64,000 nucleotides of DNA from Streptomyces radicis (GTDB lineage Bacteria; Actinomycetota; Actinomycetes; Streptomycetales; Streptomycetaceae). The DNA lies in contig NZ_RBDY01000006.1 in assembly GCF_003626575.1 (NCBI RefSeq), positions 62,001 through 126,000 on the forward strand. The letters run 5' to 3'. The position numbers were made by a program, and so were the translations under genes. This document shows positions 46,251 through 55,236 of this stretch, one piece after another. Numbering within the stretch: the first letter of the stretch is position 1; each line of letters starts with the position of its first letter. The notes below the pieces were generated by a model that saw nothing but the letters and a program-made list of their open reading frames with translations, had not been told where the DNA came from and ran no database searches.

Positions 46251-47102
46251 GGGGGCGGGCCTGAGGGTGGAACGCTGGCGGCCGAGCCCGTCGACCTCCA
46301 CCTCGACGACATCGCCCGCCGTCAGATAGGGGAAGCGCCCGGAGAGCGCGACGCCCTCGGGGGTGCCGGTGTTGATGATGTCGCCCGGCTCGAGCACGAG
46401 GTACTGCGAGAGGTGGTGCACGATCTCGGCGACGCCGAAGATCATGTCCGAGGTCGAGGAGTCCTGCCGCTTCTCGCCGTTGACGAACGAGCGCAGCCCG
46501 AGCTCCTGCGGATCGGCCACCTCGTCGGCGGTGACGAGCACCGGGCCGAGGGGGTTGAACGTCTCACAGCTCTTGCCCTTCGACCACTGGCCCCCCGACT
46601 CCTCGATCTGGTAAGCGCGCTCGGAGACGTCGTTGCTCGCCGCGTAACCGGCGACGTGTGCGAGGGCGTCGGCGGGCGAGGCCAGGTAGCGCGCCCTGCG
46701 GCCTATCACCACGGCCAGCTCGACCTCCCAGTCGGTCTTCGCCGAGCCGCGCGGTATGAGCACGTCGTCGTGCGGGCCGACGACGGTGTTGGGCGACTTG
46801 TAGAACAGGATCGGCACCGTGGGCGGCTCGGCGCCGGACTCGGCGGCGTGGGCGGCGTAGTTCTGGCCGATGCACAGCACGGCGGAGGGGCGGGCGACGG
46901 GCGCGCCGATCCGCTCGCCCTCGACGCTCGTCGTGGGCAGCGACGACGGGTCGGGCACGAGGCCGGGGTCGTCGGCGAGCGCGGCGAGGAACGCGCCGTC
47001 GATGTCGGCCGTCACGGGCCGCAGGTCGTGGTGGTGCCGGCAGTCCGCGGACACGAGCACGGGCCGCTCACGGCCCGCCTCGCCGATGCGCATCAGACGC
47101 AT
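46248..47102 (-). CDS. Fumarylacetoacetate hydrolase family protein
   Basis: The 284-residue product has the FAH fold with metal-binding acids in KTDWEVELAVVIG, the NDVSERAYQ segment and PGDIINTGTPEGVA. Members hydrolyse or decarboxylate C-C bonds of beta-diketo acids (aromatic catabolism, ureidoglycolate lyase). The substrate cannot be told from sequence. Start: ATG 47102 with AAGGAG about 11 bases upstream. Confidence 0.9.
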   Translation of the reverse strand: MRLMRIGEAGRERPVLVSADCRHHHDLRPVTADIDGAFLAALADDPGLVPDPSSLPTTSVEGERIGAPVARPSAVLCIGQNYAAHAAESGAEPPTVPILFYKSPNTVVGPHDDVLIPRGSAKTDWEVELAVVIGRRARYLASPADALAHVAGYAASNDVSERAYQIEESGGQWSKGKSCETFNPLGPVLVTADEVADPQELGLRSFVNGEKRQDSSTSDMIFGVAEIVHHLSQYLVLEPGDIINTGTPEGVALSGRFPYLTAGDVVEVEVDGLGRQRSTLRPAP

Positions 47103-47169
47103 GATCGTGTGGCTCCTTGCGGTGTTCTTCGGGGGTTCTTCGGGGCTCATCGGGGGTCATCGGAGTTTT

Positions 47170-47185
47170 CGGAAAGTGACTTCCG
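47170..47185. promoter_or_regulatory. Short dyad upstream of the FAH-family gene
   Basis: CGGAA-N6-TTCCG is a small inverted repeat 68 bases before the gene start. It could be an operator; low confidence. The rest of 47103-47318 shows only GGGGTCATCGG-like short repeats. Confidence 0.3.
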
Positions 47186-47318
47186 CAGTGGGCGTCGGGG
47201 CCACTCTCCCCCAGACGGCCCCGGGGCTCAACCGTCGCGTGACGTCTCCCCGACCACACCGGACACAGGACGTCGGGCCGGGGCACACGAGCACCTGACC
47301 GTCGCCCCTGTAGGTCGG

Positions 47319-47624
47319 TCATATGGCGGGCGGCGTCCACCGTGCCGAGGGGCGGGAGCGGGTCGAGAAGGGCGCCACGTCGGCGCGCGCCGACGTGGCG
47401 GCCGACGAGCCACGCCTGGCGATCGAGTCCACGGCCAGCTGGAGGTCCGTGGCCCCGCGGGCCGCCGCGGGCGCCGACCACCACCGGCGGAACGCGCCCA
47501 GCCCCGCCCCGGCCACGACATCCACGACGCCCACGACAGCCACCACGGCCATGAGCAGCGCAGTCGGCATCAGCGCCCGCCCATCGGCGGGCCACCCACC
47601 ATCGAAAGTGATCAACTCTCCCAT
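47319..47624 (-). CDS. Small hypothetical membrane protein
   Basis: The 101-residue product has one hydrophobic segment (about residues 18-40: MPTALLMAVVAVVGVVDVVA region) and an Ala/Ser/Arg-rich tail. I do not recognise it. Support for a real gene is the promoter: TATCGT (47637-47632) ends seven bases before the ATG at 47624, a leaderless layout. Its stop lies in a TGACCG/CGGTCA stem. Confidence 0.5.
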   Translation of the reverse strand: MGELITFDGGWPADGRALMPTALLMAVVAVVGVVDVVAGAGLGAFRRWWSAPAAARGATDLQLAVDSIARRGSSAATSARADVAPFSTRSRPSARWTPPAI

Positions 47625-47631
47625 GCCCACT

Positions 47632-47687
47632 ACGATACGTAATCGACCGGCTCCCCAACACTGACGAAAGTCATGTTCTCGGGAACA
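47632..47687 (-). promoter_or_regulatory. Leaderless promoter and TGTTC-N4-GAACA dyad
   Basis: The -10 TATCGT (47637-47632) belongs to the small membrane protein gene. About 40 bases upstream is the perfect dyad TGTTC-TCGG-GAACA (47674-47687), either an operator or the terminator of the preceding VOC gene. Confidence 0.45.
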
Positions 47688-47751
47688 CCCGGCGCTCCGG
47701 CCCGGCGCTCCCGCCCCCCACGCCCCCGCTCACGCCCCCCACCACCCCCGC

Positions 47752-48543
47752 TCACTCCGTCGCCGGTGGCTCGCCCTTCCTCGTCGTGAGGTCGATCACC
47801 GAGAATTCCACACCCTGTGGATCCGCGACCGAGGCCAGGCGGCCATAAGGGCTGTCCTTGGGCCCGTCCACCACGCGCCCGCCCAGGCGGCGCACCTCCG
47901 CCGCCGCCGTGTCGCAGTCCTCGACCGCGAAGTACACCTCCGTGTGCGGCGGCATCCCCGGCTCCGCCTGCCCGTCCATGGCGAGCCGCCCCATCACCGG
48001 CTCGCCGCCGACCTTCCACACGGAGAAGTCGAACCCCGGGCTCCCCGCGTGCCGTTCCACGTCGAACGGGAAGACGGCGGGGAAGAACGCGTCGGCCGCC
48101 GCCGGATCGCGCGTGGCGACCTCGGCCCAGCAGAACGTCCCCGGTCGGCCGCGCTCCCCGAATCCCTTGTGCCGCCCGGCCTCCCACACCCCGAACAGCA
48201 CCCCGCCCGGGTCCGAGGCCAGCGCCATCCTGCCCAGGTCGCCGATCTCCATCGGCTCCATCAGGACCGTTCCGCCGTGCTCCCGCACCCGGCCCGCCGT
48301 CGTCACGACGGAGGGCGAGGAGAGGTACAGCGTCCAGGCGGGCGGCGCCTCCTGCCCCGCCATCTGGGGGGCCAGCGCGGCGACGGTCTTCCCGTCGAGC
48401 ATCGCCTCCGCGTAGCCCCCGTACTCGGGCGCGGCCTCCCCGAAGTCCCAGCCGAACAGCTGGCCGTAGAAGCGCTTCCCGTCGGCCACGTCGAGCACGG
48501 TGGCGTCGACCCAACAGGGCTCGCCCTCTGAGAAGTCGGACAC
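47752..48543 (-). CDS. VOC-family protein with two glyoxalase-like domains
   Basis: The 263-residue protein contains two tandem VOC domains (about 8-122 and 135-255), each with the FYGQLFGWDF or FFPAVFPFDV start and a GGVLFGVWE or QGVEFSVID end. Such proteins act in glyoxal detoxification or drug binding. The GTG start at 48543 has AAAGGGG upstream. Confidence 0.87.
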   Translation of the reverse strand: MSDFSEGEPCWVDATVLDVADGKRFYGQLFGWDFGEAAPEYGGYAEAMLDGKTVAALAPQMAGQEAPPAWTLYLSSPSVVTTAGRVREHGGTVLMEPMEIGDLGRMALASDPGGVLFGVWEAGRHKGFGERGRPGTFCWAEVATRDPAAADAFFPAVFPFDVERHAGSPGFDFSVWKVGGEPVMGRLAMDGQAEPGMPPHTEVYFAVEDCDTAAAEVRRLGGRVVDGPKDSPYGRLASVADPQGVEFSVIDLTTRKGEPPATE

Positions 48544-48674
48544 GAGAGGCCCCTTTCACCCGAAAGACACAGGTATGCCCTTCCACGCTAGCCAGAACGC
48601 GCAGGTTCGGCGCGGCGAGCGCGGCCGGTCCCGGCCACCGCCGGGCGCGCGCCCGAACCCCTCGCGAGCCCCCG

Positions 48675-49745
48675 TCAGCCGCGCGCGCCCCGCCGCGTGG
48701 AACCGCGTTCGATCAACGCCGGGGCGAAGGTGACCTGTTCATGACGGTGCCCGGCGCCCGGCGAGCGCAGCAGCAGGTCGGCCGCCGCGCGGCCGACGTC
48801 GTACGCGGGCTGACGCACCGTGGTCAGCGCGGGCGACAGCTCGGCGGCGAAGTCGACGTCGTCGTAGCCGACCACGCCGATGTCGTCGGGGACGGCGACG
48901 CCGTGCTCGCGCAGCCCCCGGTACACGCCGAGCGCGGCCGCGTCGTTGCCGCAGATCACCGCGTCGGGGCGGGGGGACAGTGCCAGGATCCTGGGGATGG
49001 CCTCCTCGGCGACGCCCGCGGCGGTCGTGGCCCGCACCGCGATCTCGGTGACCCGCGCGTCGGGGTCGAGCCCGGCGTCGGCGAACGCCGCCCGCACGCC
49101 CGCGAGGCGCTCGGCGAGGGAGCGCAGCGGCGGGCCGCAGCGCACGAACGCCACCTCGCGCTGCCCGGCGGCCAGCAGATGGCGGGCGGCCAGCGCGCCC
49201 CCCGCCGCGTCATCCACCGTGACCGCGCACAACTCCGCGCCGTCGCACGGGTGATCGAGCAGGACGACGGGGGTGCCGCGTTGCCCCAGGCGGACCAGCT
49301 CGGGCAGCGGGGCCGCCACCGGGCTGATGATCACCCCGCGCACGCCCTGCTCCTCCAGGAGCCGCAGATAGCGGGCCTCGCGCTCGCCGCGCATGTCCGT
49401 GCTGCACTGCACGAGGAGGCAGCCGTCCTCGGCGAGCCGGTCCTCGATGCCGCGGGCGACCGTGGCGAAGTAGGCGTTGGCGGCGTCGAGCAGGACGCAG
49501 CCGACCACCGGGCTCGGCGCGCCGCGCAGGCGGCGGGCGGCGCCGTTGCGCACATAGCCGACGCGTTCCATGGCGTCCCTGACCCGGCCCCGGGTGGCGG
49601 AGGCGACGAGCTGGGGGTTGTTGAGCACGTTGCTGACCGTGGACATGGACACCCCGGCCAGCTCGGCGACCTGGCGGATCCCGGCGCGCCGCCCCGCGGC
49701 GCGCGGTGGGGCGTCTCCCACGGGCAGCGCATCTCCCGACGTCAC
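48675..49745 (-). CDS. LacI-family transcriptional regulator
   Basis: The 356-residue regulator has the LacI helix-turn-helix (IRQVAELAGVSMSTVSNVLN), the hinge region AARRLRGAPSPVVG and a periplasmic-binding-protein-like sugar domain. GTG 49745 is leaderless: TAGGCT (49757-49752) ends six bases before. It has no sugar genes beside it; the divergent formate dehydrogenase is an unlikely sugar target. Confidence 0.9.
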   Translation of the reverse strand: MTSGDALPVGDAPPRAAGRRAGIRQVAELAGVSMSTVSNVLNNPQLVASATRGRVRDAMERVGYVRNGAARRLRGAPSPVVGCVLLDAANAYFATVARGIEDRLAEDGCLLVQCSTDMRGEREARYLRLLEEQGVRGVIISPVAAPLPELVRLGQRGTPVVLLDHPCDGAELCAVTVDDAAGGALAARHLLAAGQREVAFVRCGPPLRSLAERLAGVRAAFADAGLDPDARVTEIAVRATTAAGVAEEAIPRILALSPRPDAVICGNDAAALGVYRGLREHGVAVPDDIGVVGYDDVDFAAELSPALTTVRQPAYDVGRAAADLLLRSPGAGHRHEQVTFAPALIERGSTRRGARG

Positions 49746-49800
49746 GGCCGCAGCCTAACGCCAGGACGCCCGCGCCCCGCCCGCCCCGAGACCGGCGGCC

Positions 49801-49846
49801 CCCCGCCCCGAGGACCCCGACCCGAGGCCCCCGCCCCGAGGACCCC
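49801..49846. repeat. CCCCGCCCCGAGGACCCC direct repeat
   Basis: The 18-base unit CCCCGCCCCGAGGACCCC occurs at 49801-49818 and 49829-49846, 28 bases apart, with a partial copy near 49780, in the LacI/formate dehydrogenase intergenic region. Low complexity. Confidence 0.5.
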
Positions 49847-49957
49847 CGCGGCGCCCCGGCCGACGGCTGAACGGGCCCGCCCCGCATGCGCCCCCGCGCG
49901 CCCCGCCCCATCATCGGGAGAACCGAACGACTCGGGAGTGAGCGGGAGGAAACGGGC

Positions 49958-52900
49958 ATGGGCGTGCGCACCTGGATCCAGGACTGGCCCGTCTACCGGC
50001 AGCTGACGGGCAACGACCCGTTGGGCCGGGGCGCGGCCGCCGAGTCGCGGCGCACCGCCGCGCTGCGCCCCCGCACCGACACCGCCGACCGGGTGGTGGG
50101 CTCGATCTGCCCCTACTGCGCGGTGGGCTGCGGCCAGCTGGTCTATGTCAAGGACGAGCGGGTCGTGCAGATCGAGGGCGACCCCGACTCCCCCGTCAGC
50201 CGCGGCAGGCTCTGCCCCAAGGGCTCGGCGACGCTCCAGATGACCACGGGCGACGCCCGCGCCCACCAGGTCCTGTACCGCCGCCCGCACGGCACCGAGT
50301 GGGAGCCGCTCGACCTGGACACCGCCATGGACATGGTCGCCGACCGGGTCATCGCCACGCGCCGCGCGACATGGGAGTGGGAGGTGAACGGCGCGCGCGT
50401 GGCCCGCACGCTCGGCATCGCGAGCCTGGGCGGCGCGGTCCTCGACAACGAGGAGAACTACCTGCTCAAGAAGCTGTTCACGGGCCTCGGCATCGTCCAG
50501 GTCGAGAACCAGGCCCGGGTGTGCCACAGCTCCACGGTCGCCGGGCTCGGCACGTCGTTCGGGCGCGGCGGCGCCACGACGTTCATGCAGGACCTCCAGA
50601 ACGCCGACTGCGTCGTCATCCAGGGCTCCAACTTCGCCGAGGCGCACCCCGTCGGCTTCCAGTGGGTCATGGAGGCCAAGGCCCGCGGCGCGACGATCGT
50701 GCACGTCGACCCGCGCTTCACCCGCACCAGCGCCCTGGCCGACCTGCACGTCCCGATCCGGGCGGGCAGCGACATCGCGTTCCTCGGCGGGCTGATCAAC
50801 CATGTGCTGACGGAGGGCAAGGAGTTCCGCGAGTACGTCGTCGCGTACACCAACGCGGCCACGATCGTGAACGACGACTTCCGCGACACCGAGGACCTCG
50901 CGGGCGTCTTCTCCGGGCTCGACCCCGAGAAGGGCCACTACGACCCGACGAGCTGGCAGTACAGGGGCGCCGCGATCCGCTCGCTCGCGGGCAGCCCCGA
51001 CGCCGCGCGGAACGAGGCGCTCGACCGCATCGCCGTCGAACACGGCGCCGCGGGCTCGGAGTCCCACGGCGCGGGCGGCCAGGACGTGCCCCCGCGCACC
51101 AAGCGCGACGAGACGCTCAGGCACCCGCGCTGCGTCTTCCAGCTCGTCAAGCGGCACTACGCCCGGTACACCCCCGAGCTGGTCGAGGAGGTGTGCGGCG
51201 TCCCGCGCGAGACGTTCGCCCAGGTCTGCGACGCGCTGACCGCCAACTCGGGCCCCGACCGCACCAGCGCGTTCGCCTACGCCGTCGGCTGGACCCAGCA
51301 CACCGTCGGCGCCCAGTACATCCGCGCCGCGTGCGTCCTCCAGCTGCTGCTCGGCAACATCGGCCGCCCCGGCGGCGGCATCCAGGCGCTGCGCGGCCAC
51401 GCGAGCATCCAGGGGTCGAGCGACATCCCCACGCTCTTCAACCTGCTGCCCGGCTACCTCCCCATGCCGCACGCCGGCGCGCACGGGACCCTGGACGCGT
51501 TCGTCGACGCCGTCCGCACCCGCAAGGGCTACTGGGCCGACATGCGCGCCTACATGGTGAGCCTCCTCAAGGCGTACTACGGCGACGCGGCCACCGCGGA
51601 GAACGACTACTGCTTCGACCACCTCCCCCGCCTCACCGGCTCGCACAGCACCTACGACACCGTGATGGCCCAGCTCGACGGCGTGTGCAAGGGCTACTTC
51701 CTGCTGGGCGAGAACCCCGCGGTCGGCTCCGCCAACGCCCGCCTCCAGCGCCTCGGGATGGCCCACCTCGACTGGCTCGTGGTGCGCGACTTCTCGCTCA
51801 TCGAGTCCGCGACATGGTGGCGCGACGGGCCCGAGATCGAGACGGGCGAGATGGTCACCGAGGACATCGCGACCGAGGTGTTCTTCTTCCCCGCCGCCGC
51901 GCACACCGAGAAGTCGGGGTCGTTCACCAACACCAACCGCTGGCTCCAGTGGCACCACGCCGCCGTCGAGCCCGAGGGCGACGCGCGCAGCGAGCTGTGG
52001 TTCGCCCACCACCTCGGCCGCCGCGTCAGGGAGAAGCTGGCGGGCTCCGACGACCCGGCCGACCGCCTCTTCCTCGACCTCGCCTGGGACCACCCGGTGG
52101 AGGGGCCGCTCGACGAGCCGATCGCCGCCGCCGTGCTCGCCGAGATCAACGGGCGAGGCCCCGAAGGCGCTCCGCTGTCGGCGTACACGCAGCTGCGGGA
52201 CGACGGCTCGACGAGCTGCGGCTGCTGGATCTACTGCGGCGTCTTCGCCGACGGCGTCAACCAGGCCGCCCGCCGCAGGCCCCACACCGAACAGGACTGG
52301 GTCGCCGCCGAGTGGGCCTGGGCCTGGCCCGCCAACCGCCGCGTCCTCTACAACCGCGCCTCCGCCGCGCCCGACGGCACCCCGTGGAGCGAACGCAAGG
52401 CGTATGTGTGGTGGGACGCGGCGAAGCGGCGCTGGACCGGCCACGACGTGCCCGACTTCCCGCCGGGGCTCGCGCCCGACCATGTGCCGGGCCGCCGGGC
52501 GAAGGGCGTGGCGGCGCTGCGCGGCGACGACGCGTTCATCATGCAGGGCGACGGGAAGGGCTGGCTCTACGCCCCCGCCGGACTGGTCGACGGGCCCATG
52601 CCGACGCACTACGAGCCGCAGGACTCGCCGTTCCCCAACGCCCTCCACCCCGAGCACCCGAGGTCGCCCGTTCGGCTGATGTTCCCGAGGGCGGGCAACG
52701 AGTACCACCCGGCGGGCGGCGCGCGCGGCAGCTCCGTCTACCCCTATGTCGTCACCACCTACCGCCTCACCGAACACTTCACGGCCGGTGGCATGAGCCG
52801 CTGGCAGCCGTATCTCGCCGAGCTGCAACCCGAGTTCTTCTGCGAGGTCTCCCCCGAGCTCGCCGCCGAGCGCGGCCTCGAGCACACCGGCTGGGCCACC

Positions 52901-53215
52901 GTCATCACCGCGCGCAACGCCATCGAGGCGCGCGTGCTCGTCACCCGGCGCGTTCCGCCGCTGCGCGCCGGGGGGCGCACGGTGCACCAGATCGGGCTGC
53001 CGTTCCACTGGGGCCCCAACGGCTGCACCACGGGGGACGCCGCCAACGAGCTCGCCGCGATCGTCCTCGACCCCAACGTCCACATCCAGGAGGTCAAGGC
53101 GCTCTCCGCGGACATCCGCCCAGGCCGCCGCCCGCGCGGCCCCGCGCTGCGCGCGCTGGTCGCGGACTACCGGAGGCGCGCCGGATCCACCGAGCGCACG
53201 GGCCAGGAGGTCTGA
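49958..53215 (+). CDS. fdhA: Formate dehydrogenase major subunit (FdnG/FdoG type, Cys form)
   Basis: The 1085-residue molybdopterin (bis-MGD) oxidoreductase has the N-terminal [4Fe-4S] site (Cys51, 54, 58, 86 in ICPYCAVGC and RLCPKG) and the FDH-N core. At the position of selenocysteine in E. coli FdnG (ARVUHGPTV) it has TGC, Cys189 (ARVCHSSTV). The enzyme oxidises formate to CO2, passing electrons to the beta subunit. ATG 49958 follows GGGAGGA. The first gene of a three-gene operon. Confidence 0.95.
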   Translation: MGVRTWIQDWPVYRQLTGNDPLGRGAAAESRRTAALRPRTDTADRVVGSICPYCAVGCGQLVYVKDERVVQIEGDPDSPVSRGRLCPKGSATLQMTTGDARAHQVLYRRPHGTEWEPLDLDTAMDMVADRVIATRRATWEWEVNGARVARTLGIASLGGAVLDNEENYLLKKLFTGLGIVQVENQARVCHSSTVAGLGTSFGRGGATTFMQDLQNADCVVIQGSNFAEAHPVGFQWVMEAKARGATIVHVDPRFTRTSALADLHVPIRAGSDIAFLGGLINHVLTEGKEFREYVVAYTNAATIVNDDFRDTEDLAGVFSGLDPEKGHYDPTSWQYRGAAIRSLAGSPDAARNEALDRIAVEHGAAGSESHGAGGQDVPPRTKRDETLRHPRCVFQLVKRHYARYTPELVEEVCGVPRETFAQVCDALTANSGPDRTSAFAYAVGWTQHTVGAQYIRAACVLQLLLGNIGRPGGGIQALRGHASIQGSSDIPTLFNLLPGYLPMPHAGAHGTLDAFVDAVRTRKGYWADMRAYMVSLLKAYYGDAATAENDYCFDHLPRLTGSHSTYDTVMAQLDGVCKGYFLLGENPAVGSANARLQRLGMAHLDWLVVRDFSLIESATWWRDGPEIETGEMVTEDIATEVFFFPAAAHTEKSGSFTNTNRWLQWHHAAVEPEGDARSELWFAHHLGRRVREKLAGSDDPADRLFLDLAWDHPVEGPLDEPIAAAVLAEINGRGPEGAPLSAYTQLRDDGSTSCGCWIYCGVFADGVNQAARRRPHTEQDWVAAEWAWAWPANRRVLYNRASAAPDGTPWSERKAYVWWDAAKRRWTGHDVPDFPPGLAPDHVPGRRAKGVAALRGDDAFIMQGDGKGWLYAPAGLVDGPMPTHYEPQDSPFPNALHPEHPRSPVRLMFPRAGNEYHPAGGARGSSVYPYVVTTYRLTEHFTAGGMSRWQPYLAELQPEFFCEVSPELAAERGLEHTGWATVITARNAIEARVLVTRRVPPLRAGGRTVHQIGLPFHWGPNGCTTGDAANELAAIVLDPNVHIQEVKALSADIRPGRRPRGPALRALVADYRRRAGSTERTGQEV

Positions 53216-53218
53216 GCC

Positions 53219-54175
53219 ATGGCCACGCACGAGCCGACGAGCGAACCGCTGCCCCTGTCGCCGTCCTCCGGGCCCCACCTGCTGCACGGGCCAGAGCCCG
53301 CCGTGGCCGCCGACGCCGGGCACGACAACCCCCCGCCGCGCATGGGCTTCTTCACCGACACGTCCGTGTGCATCGGCTGCAAGGCGTGCGAGGTGGCCTG
53401 CAAGGAGTGGAACGCCATCCCCGAGGACGGCCTCGACCTCACCGGCATGAGCTACGACAACACCGCGGCGCTCGGCGCCTCGACCTGGCGGCACGTCGCG
53501 TTCATCGAGCAGCCCAAGCCGCTCGGCGGCCAGGAGGCGCACCTGGGCGAGGCGCCAGGCGCGCCGTCCGACCTGCGCTGGCTGATGGCCTCCGACGTGT
53601 GCAAGCACTGCACGCACGCCGCGTGCCTCGACGTCTGCCCGACCGGCTCGCTCTTCCGCACCGAGTTCGGCACGGTCGTGGTGCAGGAGGACATCTGCAA
53701 CGGCTGCGGATACTGCGTGCCCGCCTGCCCGTTCGGGGTGATCGAGCAGCGCGAGGGCGACGGCCGCGCCTGGAAGTGCACCCTGTGCTACGACCGGCTC
53801 GGCGCGGGCCAGGAGCCCGCGTGCGCGAAGGCGTGCCCGACCGACTCGATCCAGTTCGGCCCGCTCGACGAGCTGCGGGAACGCGCCGCCGCGCGCGTCG
53901 AGCGGCTGCACGGGACGGGCGTGCCCGACGCGCGCCTCTACGGCGAGGACCCGGGGGACGGGATCGGCGGCGCGGGCGCGTTCTTCCTGCTGCTCGACGA
54001 GCCCGAGGTGTACGGGCTGCCCCCCGACCCCGTGGTCACCACGCGCGACCTGCCCGCGATGTGGCGCGCGGCCGGGGTCGCGGCGCTCGCGCTGCTCGGC
54101 GGCCTGGCGGCGGTGTTCGCGGGCGCGGGACGGAACGGGCGAACGCCACGGGGACGGAACGGGAGCGCGACATGA
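53219..54175 (+). CDS. fdhB: Formate dehydrogenase iron-sulfur subunit
   Basis: The 318-residue protein carries four [4Fe-4S] clusters, with cysteines in CIGCKACEVACKEW, CKHCTHAACLDVCP, CNGCGYCVPACPFG and CTLCYDRL/CAKACP. A hydrophobic C-terminal segment (about 283-300) may anchor it. It carries electrons from FdhA to the membrane subunit. Three bases separate it from fdhA; it overlaps the next gene by four. Confidence 0.95.
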   Translation: MATHEPTSEPLPLSPSSGPHLLHGPEPAVAADAGHDNPPPRMGFFTDTSVCIGCKACEVACKEWNAIPEDGLDLTGMSYDNTAALGASTWRHVAFIEQPKPLGGQEAHLGEAPGAPSDLRWLMASDVCKHCTHAACLDVCPTGSLFRTEFGTVVVQEDICNGCGYCVPACPFGVIEQREGDGRAWKCTLCYDRLGAGQEPACAKACPTDSIQFGPLDELRERAAARVERLHGTGVPDARLYGEDPGDGIGGAGAFFLLLDEPEVYGLPPDPVVTTRDLPAMWRAAGVAALALLGGLAAVFAGAGRNGRTPRGRNGSAT

Positions 54176-55230
54176 GCGAGAACGACATGAGCGAGAACAG
54201 GGTGACCCGCGACGGGCTGCGGGGCGAACGCCCCGGGCGCGACGCGACGTTCGGCAACGGCATGGCAGGGGTCGACGGCTCCCCGCGCCGCGACGGCGGG
54301 CGAGGGAAGCGGCGGCGGCGCGGCGAGGAGCTGGCCGTGCCGCCCGCCGACTTCACCTCCTACTACGGGCGCCCGGTGATCAAGGCCCCCGCGTGGGCGC
54401 CCGCCGACATCGCGGGCTATCTCTTCCTCGGCGGCCTCGCGGGCGCGGGCTCGGTGCTCGCGGCGGGCGCCGCGGCCACCGGGCGGCCCGCCACCGCCCG
54501 GGCGATGAAGGTGAGCTCGCTCGGCGCGCTCACCCTCTCCACCGCGGCGCTCGTCCACGACCTGGGCAGGCCGGGCCGGTTCGCGCACATGCTGCGCGTC
54601 ATCAAGCCCACCTCGCCCATGAGCGTGGGCTCCTGGCTGCTCGCCGCCTATGGCCCGCTGGCCGGGGCCGCCGCCGTGTCCGACCTGACCGGACTGCTGC
54701 CCCGCGCCGGGAGCGCCGCCACCCGGGGCGCCGCGCTGCTCGGCCCCGGGGTCGCCACGTACACGGGCGTGCTGCTCGCCGACACCGCCGTGCCCGCGTG
54801 GCACGAGGCCCACCGCACCATGCCGTTCCTCTTCGCCGCCTCCGCGGCGGCCGCCGCTTCGGGCATGGCGCTGGCCACCGGGCCCGTCGCCGAGAACGGC
54901 CCGGCCCGCCGCGCCGCCGTGCTGGGCGCCGCGGCCGAGCTCGCCCTCACCCGCGCCCTGCACCGCGGCGCCGGGCTGGCCGGGGAGACGTACGGGCGGG
55001 GCGCGGCGGGCCGACTCCTGGGCGCGGCCAAGGCGTTGGGCTGGGCTGGCGCGGCGGGCGCGGCGCTGCTCGGGCGCCACAGGGCGCCCGCGGCGCTCAG
55101 CGGCGCCGCGTTGCTCGCCGCGTCGGCGTGCACGCGCTTCGGGGTGTTCACGGCGGGCATCGCCTCGGCGCGCGACCCGCGGTACACGATCGCGCCCCAG
55201 CGCGAACGGCTCTCGGGGGGCGCGGGGTGA
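54172..55230 (+). CDS. nrfD: NrfD/PsrC-like membrane subunit of the formate dehydrogenase
   Basis: The 352-residue integral membrane protein has a charged N-terminal region (about 1-80, with FTSYYGRPVIKAPAW) and eight or nine predicted helices. The NrfD family passes electrons from an iron-sulfur subunit to menaquinone. The ATGA overlap with fdhB couples them. Replaces the cytochrome b subunit of the enteric enzyme. Confidence 0.9.
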   Translation: MSENDMSENRVTRDGLRGERPGRDATFGNGMAGVDGSPRRDGGRGKRRRRGEELAVPPADFTSYYGRPVIKAPAWAPADIAGYLFLGGLAGAGSVLAAGAAATGRPATARAMKVSSLGALTLSTAALVHDLGRPGRFAHMLRVIKPTSPMSVGSWLLAAYGPLAGAAAVSDLTGLLPRAGSAATRGAALLGPGVATYTGVLLADTAVPAWHEAHRTMPFLFAASAAAAASGMALATGPVAENGPARRAAVLGAAAELALTRALHRGAGLAGETYGRGAAGRLLGAAKALGWAGAAGAALLGRHRAPAALSGAALLAASACTRFGVFTAGIASARDPRYTIAPQRERLSGGAG

Positions 55231-55236
55231 CGCCGT

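Noticed and set aside
49801..49846. LacI operator
   Set aside because: The repeats are direct and low-complexity, not the CG-centred palindrome expected for LacI-family proteins.
50522..50524. Selenocysteine codon in the formate dehydrogenase
   Set aside because: The codon is TGC (Cys), not TGA.
49742..53911. A 1389-codon open frame antisense to the formate dehydrogenase genes
   Set aside because: It is low-complexity, Arg/Ala/Gly-rich, has no family motif, and runs opposite to well-conserved genes; GC-rich DNA leaves antisense frames open.
50299..55230. A 1643-codon plus-strand frame that includes the NrfD gene
   Set aside because: Only the part from 54172 is real; the rest is an off-frame reading of fdhA and fdhB.
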